A stretch of DNA of 64,000 nucleotides from Sphingobacterium cellulitidis (GTDB taxonomy: Bacteria > Bacteroidota > Bacteroidia > Sphingobacteriales > Sphingobacteriaceae). The stretch covers positions 1 through 64,000 of the forward strand of contig NOUX01000004.1 in NCBI GenBank assembly GCA_002245855.1, read 5' to 3'. Below the pieces are notes generated by a model. That model was given only the letters and a program-made list of their open reading frames with translations. It was not told the origin of the DNA and made no database searches. Positions 26,673 through 35,057 of the stretch are shown one piece after another. The first letter of the stretch is position 1; every line of letters starts with the position of its first letter. A program made the translations under genes and the position numbers.

Positions 26673-28700
26673 TTAAATCAATCCAGCCCGTTTTATTAAA
26701 GGGTCCACTGAAGGTTCCTGACCTCTGAACTGTTTATATAATTTCATTGGATGTTCAGTTCCGCCTTTGGAAAGAACATGCTCTTTAAATTTTTGAGCGA
26801 CTTCCTTATTGAAAATACCTTCTTGTTTGAAATAATCAAATGCATCGGCATCCAAAACTTCAGCCCATTTATAGGAGTAATACCCAGAGGAATATCCGCC
26901 ATCAAAAATATGGGAGAAGGAGGTTGACATTACGTTTTCCTTGACATCCGGATAGATGGCAGTTTCTTCAAATTGCTTGGCTTCAAAATCTTTGACATTG
27001 GCGATAGAACTAGGGTCTTGGCCATGCCAACCCATATCCAAAAGGCCAAAGCTCAATTGTCTGACTGTTGCCAACCCTTCCAAAAAGGATGCACTATCTT
27101 TAATTTTCTGGATGTACTCCATAGGAATGGTTTCGCCGGTTTCATAATGTTTAGCAAAGAGCTTTAAGGCATCTTCTTCATAGCACCAGTTTTCCATTAT
27201 TTGACTTGGCAATTCTACAAAATCCCAATAAACTGATGTTCCGGAAAGCGTAGGGTAAGTAGTGTCAGCAAGAATACCATGTAAGGCATGTCCAAATTCA
27301 TGGAATAGGGTAGTGACCTCATTGAATGTTAACAGGGAAGGTTTGCTCGCTGTTGGGCGGGTGAAATTGCAGACGATGGATACATGCGGTCTTTCATTGT
27401 GGCCATCCTTAACAAATTGTGATTTATAGGAGGTCATCCAAGCCCCATTTCTTTTCCCTTTTCTAGGGAAAAAATCGGTGTAAAATACAGCTACCAATTC
27501 ACCTTCATCGGTACTTACTTCATAAGTTTGAACTTCAGGATGGTATTTATCGATGTTATGGATTTCCTTGAAATTTAATCCGTAAAGGCGATGAGCGATT
27601 TCAAAGACACCATTGAGAACATTTTCTAATTTGAAATAGGGTCTTAGTTTTTCATCGTCTAGGTTAAATCGTTCCTGTTTAAGTTTTTCAGAATAGTAGC
27701 TGCCATCCCATTTTTCCAGCTTTTCAATTCCATCTTTTTCTTTGGCATATTGAGAGATTTCCTGAAATTCTTTTAGTGCAGCTGGTTTTCCTTTAGCTAG
27801 GAGGTCATTTAGAAAAGCCTTTACCGTGTGAGGGTTTTGAGCCATTCTTTCTTCTAGTTTAAAGTGTGCATGGGAATCGTAGCCTAGAAGAACTGCACGT
27901 TGATGTCTTAATTTTGCGATTTTTAGGATAATTTCTTCATTGTTGTTTTCATTATCCTGGAATCCTTTTTTACCAGCAGCAATTGCTAATTCTTTACGGA
28001 GTTCACGATTGCTAGCATAGGTCATGAAGGGAATATAACTTGGGTAATCCAAGGTAAATATCCAACCTTCTTTACCTTCGTCTTTGGCTAGTTCATGAGC
28101 GGCTTCTACAATGGCATCAGGAAGACCATCAAGATCTTCTTTCTTGGTTATATGCAATTGATAAGCATTGGTATCAGCAAGGACATGTTCAGCAAAGTTC
28201 AATTTTAGAACGGACATTTCCTGGTCAATTTCGCGTAGTTGTTTTTTCTTGTCTTCGGAAAGCAATGCGCCATTACGAACAAAGTCTTTATAGTATTTGG
28301 TCAATAAAGTTTCTTGTTCAGGATTTAATGATAGGTTATCCTTTTGGTCATATACTTCTTTTATCTTTAAGAACAAGTCGTAATTCAAAGTTATATCCGA
28401 GCTTAATTCGGCTAGTAAGGGCGCTACTTGAACGGCGATTTTTTCAATTTCTTCATTTGTTTCTGCGGAGTGAAGGTTGAAGAAAATATTTGAGATTCTA
28501 TCAAGCTGCATTCCGGAGAAGGAGAGTGCTTCTATAGTGTTTTTGAATGTCGCAGGATTAGTATTAGTTGTGATTTGCTCGATTTCTTTTTTGGTTTCAG
28601 CTATGGCCTCTTTGAATGCTGGGACATAGTCTTGATTATTAATTTTAGAAAAAGGAGCTGTATTATAGTTCGTTTCGAACGATTTTGTTAGAATATTCAT
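26673..28700 (-). CDS. dcp: M3-family zinc metallopeptidase (peptidyl-dipeptidase Dcp-like)
   Basis: A 675-residue thimet-oligopeptidase-type enzyme that removes dipeptides or trims oligopeptides in the cytoplasm. The zinc motif HEFGHALHG carries HExxH, with the downstream Glu in the ENWCYEE region. The N-terminal half is helical. No signal peptide is visible, and the family is cytoplasmic or periplasmic. I start at ATG 28700 because the protein then begins NILTKSFETNYNTAPF as family members do; the longer frame to 28760 would run through the promoter box. Confidence 0.9.
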   Translation of the reverse strand: MNILTKSFETNYNTAPFSKINNQDYVPAFKEAIAETKKEIEQITTNTNPATFKNTIEALSFSGMQLDRISNIFFNLHSAETNEEIEKIAVQVAPLLAELSSDITLNYDLFLKIKEVYDQKDNLSLNPEQETLLTKYYKDFVRNGALLSEDKKKQLREIDQEMSVLKLNFAEHVLADTNAYQLHITKKEDLDGLPDAIVEAAHELAKDEGKEGWIFTLDYPSYIPFMTYASNRELRKELAIAAGKKGFQDNENNNEEIILKIAKLRHQRAVLLGYDSHAHFKLEERMAQNPHTVKAFLNDLLAKGKPAALKEFQEISQYAKEKDGIEKLEKWDGSYYSEKLKQERFNLDDEKLRPYFKLENVLNGVFEIAHRLYGLNFKEIHNIDKYHPEVQTYEVSTDEGELVAVFYTDFFPRKGKRNGAWMTSYKSQFVKDGHNERPHVSIVCNFTRPTASKPSLLTFNEVTTLFHEFGHALHGILADTTYPTLSGTSVYWDFVELPSQIMENWCYEEDALKLFAKHYETGETIPMEYIQKIKDSASFLEGLATVRQLSFGLLDMGWHGQDPSSIANVKDFEAKQFEETAIYPDVKENVMSTSFSHIFDGGYSSGYYSYKWAEVLDADAFDYFKQEGIFNKEVAQKFKEHVLSKGGTEHPMKLYKQFRGQEPSVDPLIKRAGLI

Positions 28701-28706
28701 AGAATA

Positions 28707-28714
28707 TAAAGTTA
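28707..28714 (-). promoter_or_regulatory. -7-like box TAACTTTA before the M3 peptidase gene
   Basis: On the minus strand TAACTTTA is followed by six bases and the ATG at 28700, another near-leaderless arrangement. Confidence 0.45.
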
Positions 28715-28819
28715 CGAATATAAATTCAGGGAAAATTGCTTGTAAAAGAACAATTAGCAAGATTTTACGGAAACATTACGTATTATTATGTTGTAATAAC
28801 AATAAAAAAAGCAGACATC

Positions 28820-29287
28820 ATGAATAATAAGATATTATCCTTACTTGCAGTTCCCGTATTAGTAATTAGTTTAAGTTCTTGTCAGAATTCAAAGCAAAAA
28901 TCTGAGGTTGGGCATTCGACCGAATCAGGAAAAGATTGGACGGCATCGGAGCTGGCGGGCAAATATAGTTTTGAGGACAGCGGTGATACCATAGTTTTAG
29001 AATTAACAAACCAGAATGATTCATTAGTTGGTCCATTGAATTATAATTTTGAGGAGAAGGATAAAAACGAAGGAGTTTTCAGAGGGGTGATCAAGGACTC
29101 CTTGTTAGTGGGTCAATATACTTTTATGTCGGAGGGAGTCAGCTCGGTACGGGAGACTGTATTTGGGATTGTTCCGGAAGGTTTGATTGAAGGATTTGGG
29201 GATGTAGAGGAGCGAGATTCGATGATGGTATTTAAGAATATGGATAGTTTAAGGTTTGATCACGGGATGATTTTACATAAGAAATAA
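28820..29287 (+). CDS. Lipoprotein of unknown function
   Basis: A 155-residue protein with a lipoprotein signal (VLVISLSSC) at about residues 10-19. The mature part is beta-strand-like and acidic (GKYSFEDSGDTIVLEL, VGPLNYNFEEKDKNEGVFRG, GQYTFMSEGVSSVRETVF) and may form a small beta-barrel or lipocalin-like fold, as in other Bacteroidota surface lipoproteins. I do not recognise a named family. The start is ATG 28820, because the frame upstream does not encode a plausible signal peptide. It is divergent from the M3 peptidase gene. Confidence 0.72.
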   Translation: MNNKILSLLAVPVLVISLSSCQNSKQKSEVGHSTESGKDWTASELAGKYSFEDSGDTIVLELTNQNDSLVGPLNYNFEEKDKNEGVFRGVIKDSLLVGQYTFMSEGVSSVRETVFGIVPEGLIEGFGDVEERDSMMVFKNMDSLRFDHGMILHKK

Positions 29288-29314
29288 GTGTTTTTAGTAT
29301 AGTAAACTAATATT

Positions 29315-29355
29315 TTGAACAAATATTTGGTCATTTGATTAAAATATTTGTTCAA
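29315..29355. promoter_or_regulatory. Probable operator of the TetR-family regulator
   Basis: Perfect 14-base inverted repeat TTGAACAAATATTT (29315-29328) and AAATATTTGTTCAA (29342-29355), spacer 13. The right arm contains TTTG at 29347-29350, which serves as the -33 element for the box at 29372-29379. A dimeric repressor bound here would block the promoter. Confidence 0.7.
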
Positions 29356-29371
29356 TATATTATTTTGTTGT

Positions 29372-29379
29372 TAACTTTG
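29372..29379 (+). promoter_or_regulatory. -7 box TAACTTTG of the tetR-exporter operon
   Basis: Exact TAnnTTTG, 21 bases after TTTG (29347-29350) and 21 bases before the ATG at 29401. The -33 element lies inside the inverted repeat. Confidence 0.7.
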
Positions 29380-29400
29380 TGAGAAATCAAGGTTAATAAT

Positions 29401-30030
29401 ATGGCTAAGAAAATTGCAGAGAAGGAGCGTGATACCTCTACGGAGGAGAAAATAAAAGAAGCTGCACGCCGTGTTTTTCATAAGAAGGGATTTGCGGCAA
29501 CGCGGACTCGCGATATTGCGGAGGAGGCCGATATCAATCTATCCTTGTTGAACTATTATTTCAGGAGTAAGGAGAAACTCTTTGAAATTATCATGTTCGA
29601 GACCTTGGGTGAGTTTGTGAAAGGCTTGTTTCCAGTTTTGAATAATGAAGACACGAGTTTAGTAGAAAAGGTCAATGCCGTCGCAGACCATTATATAGAT
29701 TCCATCAAAAAGGAACCAGAAATCCCTGGATTCATTATCAGTGAAATTCGTCATAATGTAAATAATATCCTAGAAAGGATTCCCGTCAAGGAAATTCTAG
29801 GGAATTCTGTTATTATCCGTCAGTTCAACGAGGAGCTACAAAAAGGCAATTTGAAAGATGTGAACCCGATTCAATTTATGATGAATATGTTGAGTTTGGT
29901 TTTGTTTCCTTTTATTGCTCAACCCCTGATTATGAATGGAACAGGTGTCAATCATGAAGAGTTTATCAAATTGATGGATCAGCGTAAGAAGTTGATTCCG
30001 ATCTGGATAGAGGCTATGCTAAAGGCATAG
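29401..30030 (+). CDS. TetR/AcrR-family transcriptional regulator
   Basis: A 209-residue repressor. The N-terminal helix-turn-helix is typical: EEKIKEAARRVFHKKGFAAT, RDIAEEADINLSLLNYYFRSKEKL (about residues 16-62). The C-terminal helical domain (about 70-209) binds the inducer. It resembles CecR (YbiH) of E. coli, which controls ybhGFSR. It is the first gene before the exporter operon and has a 14-base inverted repeat over its own promoter, so self-repression and co-control of the exporter are likely. Confidence 0.88.
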   Translation: MAKKIAEKERDTSTEEKIKEAARRVFHKKGFAATRTRDIAEEADINLSLLNYYFRSKEKLFEIIMFETLGEFVKGLFPVLNNEDTSLVEKVNAVADHYIDSIKKEPEIPGFIISEIRHNVNNILERIPVKEILGNSVIIRQFNEELQKGNLKDVNPIQFMMNMLSLVLFPFIAQPLIMNGTGVNHEEFIKLMDQRKKLIPIWIEAMLKA

Positions 30031-30086
30031 TACTCTTTTTTTGAGGGTAAAATTGGTCAAATGTTTAAATCAATATATTAAAATGT

Positions 30087-31379
30087 ATGATTAAGTTAAA
30101 TGTCTTTTATAAAATTTTATTAATTGGAATTCTGCTCGGCTTCAAGCTAAGTCCGGGATATGGGCAGCAAATGAAAACTCTGGAATTGGAGGAGTGCTAT
30201 AAGTTGGCTCGGTTAAATTATCCGATGATCAAACAACATTCATTGATCGAAAAGACAAAGGATTTCTCCATGGACAATATGGAAAAAGCAATTCTACCCC
30301 AAATGAATATTGCTGGACAAGCTACCCATCAATCGGATGTAACCTCTCTTCCAATTAGTTTGCCGAACATGGATATTCCAAGTATAAGTAAAAACCAATA
30401 CAAGGTTTATGCAGAGATTTCACAGTCCATCACAGGTTTGCTAAACCTTAAGGATCAGAAAGAGAATTTGGAAGCTAGTTCTGCAGTTGAAACGCAGAAG
30501 GTAGAGGTTGAGATGTATAAGTTGAGGGAGCGGATCAATAATTTATTTTTTTCCATTCTGATGTTGGATAAGCAGCAGGAACAAATCAAGATCAGCATTG
30601 TGGATCTTCAGAGTGGTATTGATAAAATGGAAACAGCTGTTAAGAATGGGGTCGCCCTTCGGAGTTCGGCCAGTAATTTACAAGCAGAAAGGTTGAAGGC
30701 AGAACAGCGAATCGTTGAAGTCCAATATAACAAGAAATCTTTTTTGAATGTTCTGTCTATTTTGATTGGTCAAAAATTGGATGATCAAGTTCAATTGATT
30801 GTTCCAAAGTCAGCGACCTATTCAGATCAGATTAATCGACCAGAGCAAGCTTTATTTTCCTTACAGAGAAAGGCGCTTGATGTTCAGAATAAATTAATTG
30901 ATGATAAATCCTTGCCGCAGTTCAGCATGTTTGTTCAGGGGGGTGTTGGACAACCTGCCTTAAATATGTTGAGTAATAAATCTCAGGGATTTTATATTGC
31001 CGGATTGAAGTTAGCCTGGAATTTAAATACGTTCTATACCCAACGTAATGAGAAGAGTTTGGTAAAAACCAATCAAGAGATGCTGGATGTGCAGGAGGAG
31101 ACCTTTCTATTCAATACGAAAATGAATTTAAGCCAACAGGAAACCGAGATTTTGAAAATTCAGGAGCTATTAAAAACAGATCAACAAATTATTGAATTAA
31201 GGGAACAGGTAAAGAATTCGACATTGAATCAATTGAATTATGGTACAGCGACCAGCAATGATTACCTCATCGCTGTCAATGTGGTGGAACAAGCGAAGCA
31301 AAGTTTGGCGATTCATCAAGTCCAGCTTTTGATGGCACAATATAATTTACTAACAACTTCAGGTACAATTGACAACTAA
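30087..31379 (+). CDS. TolC-family outer membrane efflux protein
   Basis: A 430-residue outer-membrane channel. Signal peptide (LLGFKLSPGYGQ) and two repeated long helical stretches (about 60-215 and 275-425), as in TolC-type OEP proteins (LEECYKLARLNYPMIKQ near the start, NQLNYGTATSNDYLIAVN near the end). It forms the outer duct for the ABC exporter encoded just downstream. The gap to the next gene is six bases. Confidence 0.88.
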   Translation: MIKLNVFYKILLIGILLGFKLSPGYGQQMKTLELEECYKLARLNYPMIKQHSLIEKTKDFSMDNMEKAILPQMNIAGQATHQSDVTSLPISLPNMDIPSISKNQYKVYAEISQSITGLLNLKDQKENLEASSAVETQKVEVEMYKLRERINNLFFSILMLDKQQEQIKISIVDLQSGIDKMETAVKNGVALRSSASNLQAERLKAEQRIVEVQYNKKSFLNVLSILIGQKLDDQVQLIVPKSATYSDQINRPEQALFSLQRKALDVQNKLIDDKSLPQFSMFVQGGVGQPALNMLSNKSQGFYIAGLKLAWNLNTFYTQRNEKSLVKTNQEMLDVQEETFLFNTKMNLSQQETEILKIQELLKTDQQIIELREQVKNSTLNQLNYGTATSNDYLIAVNVVEQAKQSLAIHQVQLLMAQYNLLTTSGTIDN

Positions 31380-31385
31380 TACAGT

Positions 31386-32285
31386 ATGAAAAAATTTAAA
31401 ATAAGCTTGGTTTTAATGGTAGGACTGTTTTTGAGTTCTTGTAAAAATAATAAGGATGATTTTGATGCTTCGGGAAGTTTTGAAGCTGTTGAAACCATCA
31501 TATCCGCTGAAGCAAATGGTACAATCAAAGAGTTTAACTTGGAGGAAGGTGATCAATTGAAGGAAGGTCAGCAAGTAGGCTTTATCGATACGGTTCAAAC
31601 CTATCTAAAGAAGCGTCAGTTGGAGGCACAGGTAGGGGCTGGTCTTAGTAGAAAACCGAATATTCCAGTGCAATTATCAGCTTTGAAAGAACAGATCAGA
31701 CACTTGGAACAGGAAAAAGTAAGGACTCAAAATTTGATTGCTGGGGATGCTGCGACACCAAAGCAATTGGATGATATCGAAGCGCAAATCAAATTGTTGA
31801 CCAAACAAATGGACGCTCAACAATCATCATTGTCGATTTCAAATCAAAGTATTGGAAAAGAGGTTGTTCCCTTGGAGGTTCAGATCTATCAGTTGGATGA
31901 TCAATTGAAGAAATCAAAAATTATCAATCCAGTCAATGGAACGGTGTTGACGAAATATGCAGAAGTGAATGAAGCAGCAGGAATGGGAAAACCTTTGTAT
32001 AAGATTGCTGATCTGTCGACCATGATTCTGAGGGCCTATATTACTGGGTCCCAGCTTCCGAATGTGAAGTTAAATCAGAAGGTCAAGGTATTGACGGATA
32101 ATGGTGACGAGGGCTATCATGAGTCCGAAGGGGTCATTACTTGGATTAATGACAAGGCTGAATTTACACCAAAGACGATTCAAACCAAGGATGAGCGTGC
32201 AAATCAGGTTTATGCGATTAAGGTAAGGGTTAAGAACGATGGTCGCTATAAAATAGGGATGTACGGCGAAATAAAATTCATGTAA
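31386..32285 (+). CDS. HlyD/YbhG-family periplasmic adaptor lipoprotein
   Basis: A 299-residue membrane fusion protein. Lipoprotein signal FLSSC; a biotinyl-lipoyl-like half (ISAEANGTIKEFNLEEGDQL), a coiled-coil hairpin (about 75-175, rich in QLEAQVGA, EQEKVRTQNLI, KQMDAQQSS), the second lipoyl half (KIINPVNGTVLTKYAEVNEA) and a beta-barrel end. It bridges the TolC-type channel and the permeases. It is close to YbhG in gene order and length. Confidence 0.85.
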   Translation: MKKFKISLVLMVGLFLSSCKNNKDDFDASGSFEAVETIISAEANGTIKEFNLEEGDQLKEGQQVGFIDTVQTYLKKRQLEAQVGAGLSRKPNIPVQLSALKEQIRHLEQEKVRTQNLIAGDAATPKQLDDIEAQIKLLTKQMDAQQSSLSISNQSIGKEVVPLEVQIYQLDDQLKKSKIINPVNGTVLTKYAEVNEAAGMGKPLYKIADLSTMILRAYITGSQLPNVKLNQKVKVLTDNGDEGYHESEGVITWINDKAEFTPKTIQTKDERANQVYAIKVRVKNDGRYKIGMYGEIKFM

Positions 32286-32287
32286 AC

Positions 32288-33202
32288 ATGGAAATGGTTC
32301 AAGTCCAAGATTTGGTAAAAACCTATAATAAGGGGGCATTGACGGCAGTTGATCGGGTTAGTTTTTCGGTTGACAAAGGGGAGATATTTGGTTTGATTGG
32401 TCCTGATGGCGCGGGGAAGACCAGTATTTTCAGGGTGTTGACGACTTTGTTGCTTCCAAATGAAGGGAATGTCAGTGTTGGAGGATTGGATGTGGTGAAG
32501 GATTATAAAAAGATCCGGAAGATGGTTGGTTATATGCCGGGGAAGTTTTCGTTGTATCAAGACCTGACGGTGGAGGAGAATCTAAATTTCTTTGCATCCG
32601 TTTTTGATACGAGCATCGAGGAGAATTATGATTTGATCAAGGATATTTATGTGCAGATTGAACCTTTTAAGGATCGAAGAGCGGGGAAACTATCTGGGGG
32701 AATGAAGCAGAAGTTGGCTTTATGTTGTGCATTAATTCATAAGCCTGAGATTCTTTTTTTGGACGAACCTACGACTGGTGTAGATGTTGTATCCCGGAAG
32801 GAATTTTGGGACATGCTATCCAGGTTGAAGGAACAGGAGATTACCATTTTGGTTTCCACCCCTTATATGGATGAAGCGACCTTGTGTGAAAGGATTGCAT
32901 TGATACAAAATGGGAAAATATTGAGTGTCGAAACGCCGGATGAAATCATTAAGCAGTATCCAGATCCATTATATGCCATTAAATCTAATGATATGGGGAA
33001 ATTATTATTGGATCTTCGAAAAAATCCAATGATTAAAACTTGTAATGCCTTTGGGGAGTATCATCATATCAGTTTCAATGAAATGAATGAGAATCAAACT
33101 GATGATTTGTTGAAGTCATTGGAAGAAGAGGGGCAAAAAGGCGTTGAAATCAAGAAGATACAACCCAATATTGAAGATTGTTTTATTCAACTGATGAATT
33201 GA
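32288..33202 (+). CDS. ABC exporter ATPase, degenerate half (YbhF N-half-like)
   Basis: A 304-residue ATPase that corresponds to the N-terminal half of E. coli YbhF. Walker A GPDGAGKTS, signature LSGGMKQKLAL and Walker B ILFLDEPTTGVD are intact. Two catalytic switches are lost: the Q-loop reads GYMPGKFSL (Gln to Gly) and the H-loop reads VSTPYMDEA (His to Pro). Its C-terminal about 85 residues form an extra regulatory-like tail. With the next gene it should form a heterodimer in which only one site hydrolyses ATP well. Confidence 0.87.
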   Translation: MEMVQVQDLVKTYNKGALTAVDRVSFSVDKGEIFGLIGPDGAGKTSIFRVLTTLLLPNEGNVSVGGLDVVKDYKKIRKMVGYMPGKFSLYQDLTVEENLNFFASVFDTSIEENYDLIKDIYVQIEPFKDRRAGKLSGGMKQKLALCCALIHKPEILFLDEPTTGVDVVSRKEFWDMLSRLKEQEITILVSTPYMDEATLCERIALIQNGKILSVETPDEIIKQYPDPLYAIKSNDMGKLLLDLRKNPMIKTCNAFGEYHHISFNEMNENQTDDLLKSLEEEGQKGVEIKKIQPNIEDCFIQLMN

Positions 33203-33203
33203 T

Positions 33204-33950
33204 ATGGATCGAGAAATAGTTATTAAAACGGATAAATTGACGAAGAAGTTTGGGGATTTTATAGCTACCAATGCCATTAGCTTTGAAGTTTATAAGGGTG
33301 AGATTTTTGGCTTTTTAGGTGCGAACGGTGCTGGTAAGACTACTGCGATGAAAATGCTATGTGGTTTATCGAAACCGAGTTCTGGGGAGGCGAGTATTGC
33401 AGGTTTCGATATTTATAAGCAGACGGAAGAAATTAAGAAGAATATTGGTTATATGAGTCAGAAATTCTCTTTGTATGAGGATTTGTCAGTGAATGAAAAC
33501 ATTGATTTTTTCGCAGGGATTTATGGCTTGAGCAATAAGGAGTTGAAGACGAAAAAAGCGGAGTTGCTTCAGACATTGGGGCTGGAAAGTGAGGCTAAGA
33601 AATTAGTGGGTTCATTGCCATTGGGCTGGAAGCAGAAGTTAGCATTTTCAGTCGCTATCATCCATAATCCTAAGATTGTTTTTCTAGATGAACCGACCGG
33701 AGGTGTTGATCCGGTGACGAGACGACAGTTTTGGGACTTGATCTATTCGGCTTCGGCAAATGGAATTACGGTTTTTGTGACGACGCATTATATGGATGAA
33801 GCGGAATATTGTAATCGGATTTCCATGATGGTTGATGGGGAAATCAAGGCTTTGGATAGTCCGATTAATTTAAAAAAGCAGTTCGGCGTTGAAACGATGG
33901 ATGAGGTATTTTATGATTTAGCACGTGGCGCAAAAAGGAAAGGAGATTAA
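33204..33950 (+). CDS. ABC exporter ATPase, catalytic half (YbhF C-half-like)
   Basis: A 248-residue ATPase. Walker A GANGAGKTT, Q-loop GYMSQKFSL, Walker B IVFLDEPTGGVD and H-loop VTTHYMDEAEYC are all intact, but the signature reads LPLGWKQKLAF instead of LSGGQ. The normal signature of the partner faces this intact site, whereas this altered signature faces the partner's already defective site. It starts one base after the previous stop and is followed directly by the first permease. Confidence 0.9.
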   Translation: MDREIVIKTDKLTKKFGDFIATNAISFEVYKGEIFGFLGANGAGKTTAMKMLCGLSKPSSGEASIAGFDIYKQTEEIKKNIGYMSQKFSLYEDLSVNENIDFFAGIYGLSNKELKTKKAELLQTLGLESEAKKLVGSLPLGWKQKLAFSVAIIHNPKIVFLDEPTGGVDPVTRRQFWDLIYSASANGITVFVTTHYMDEAEYCNRISMMVDGEIKALDSPINLKKQFGVETMDEVFYDLARGAKRKGD

Positions 33951-35057
33951 ATGAAACAGTTTATGTCATTTGTAAGAAAGGAGTTCTATCATGTTTTTCG
34001 GGATAGAAAAACCCTGTTGATGCTTTTTGGTTTGCCCATTGTTCAGATTTTCCTCTTTGGATTTGCTTTGACTAATGAGGTTAAAAATGCCAAAATAGTA
34101 ATCTGCGACTATGCTAAGGATGTTGCTAGCATGGAAATTACAAGGAAATTTGAAGCGAATCCAAACTTTGAATTGACTAAATCCTTGATGAATCATCGGC
34201 AGATAGAGGAATCCTTTCAGCGTGAGAATATCAAGCTGGCCATTATTTTTCCGGTGAATTTTAATGAAGATTTGATGCATCTTAAGCAGGCTCAGATTCA
34301 GGTTATATCGGATGGTTCAGATCCGAATACGGCCAGTACGCTTCAAAATTATGCGAACTCCATCATAATGGATTATCAAAATGAGATGATGCAAAACCAA
34401 AGGCAGCCTTATTCCATAAACACGGAACTGAGAATGTTGTATAATCCAGAATTAAAAGGAGCAACGAACTTTGTGCCTGGGATTATGGCCTTGGTGTTGA
34501 TGTTGGTATGTGTGTTGATGACTGCAGTATCCATTGTGAAGGAGAAAGAAATGGGGACCATGGAAATCCTATTGGTTTCACCCTTCAATCCTTTTTTAGT
34601 GATCGTATCGAAAGCACTTCCTTATTTTATTCTTTCCTTAATAAATCTAGCAGTTATTCTAATCATGGCGGTGACTTTATTGGGGATGCCGATTCATGGA
34701 AGTTTACTCTTATTGATTGCGGAAAGTGCTCTTTTGATTATCTGTGCTTTATCGGTGGGTTTATTGATCTCCAATGTTACGAAATCACAGCAAGCAGCCA
34801 TGCTGATTTCAATGATGGGGATGATGTTGCCGATCTTGTTGTTCACTGGTTTTATGTTTCCAGTAGAGAATATGCCTCTGCCATTGCAACTGATTTCGAA
34901 TATTGTACCATCGAAATGGTATTACATTATTGTGAAATCTATTATGTTGAAGGGATTGGGGATAGCAGCAGTTTGGAAGGAGACTTTGATTTTGGTTGGA
35001 ATGACCGTTTTGTTACTGTTCTTAAGTTTAAAGAATTTTAAAACCAGGTTGGAATGA
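33951..35057 (+). CDS. ABC-2 type permease (YbhS-like)
   Basis: A 368-residue inner-membrane protein of the ABC-2 family. One N-terminal membrane segment (LLMLFGLPIVQIFLFGFAL), a periplasmic domain (about 45-170), and five C-terminal segments (about 170-365) with the VKEKEMGTMEILLVSPF motif typical of ABC-2 drug exporters. It starts at the base after the ATPase stop and is preceded by an AAGGAG sequence, unusual here. It overlaps the next gene by four bases. Confidence 0.9.
   Translation: MKQFMSFVRKEFYHVFRDRKTLLMLFGLPIVQIFLFGFALTNEVKNAKIVICDYAKDVASMEITRKFEANPNFELTKSLMNHRQIEESFQRENIKLAIIFPVNFNEDLMHLKQAQIQVISDGSDPNTASTLQNYANSIIMDYQNEMMQNQRQPYSINTELRMLYNPELKGATNFVPGIMALVLMLVCVLMTAVSIVKEKEMGTMEILLVSPFNPFLVIVSKALPYFILSLINLAVILIMAVTLLGMPIHGSLLLLIAESALLIICALSVGLLISNVTKSQQAAMLISMMGMMLPILLFTGFMFPVENMPLPLQLISNIVPSKWYYIIVKSIMLKGLGIAAVWKETLILVGMTVLLLFLSLKNFKTRLE

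Noticed and set aside
33935..33951. AAGGAG just before the first permease gene as a Shine-Dalgarno site
   Set aside because: It is also the coding end of the upstream ATPase, and other genes here lack such sequences; Bacteroidota do not rely on them, so I give it no weight.
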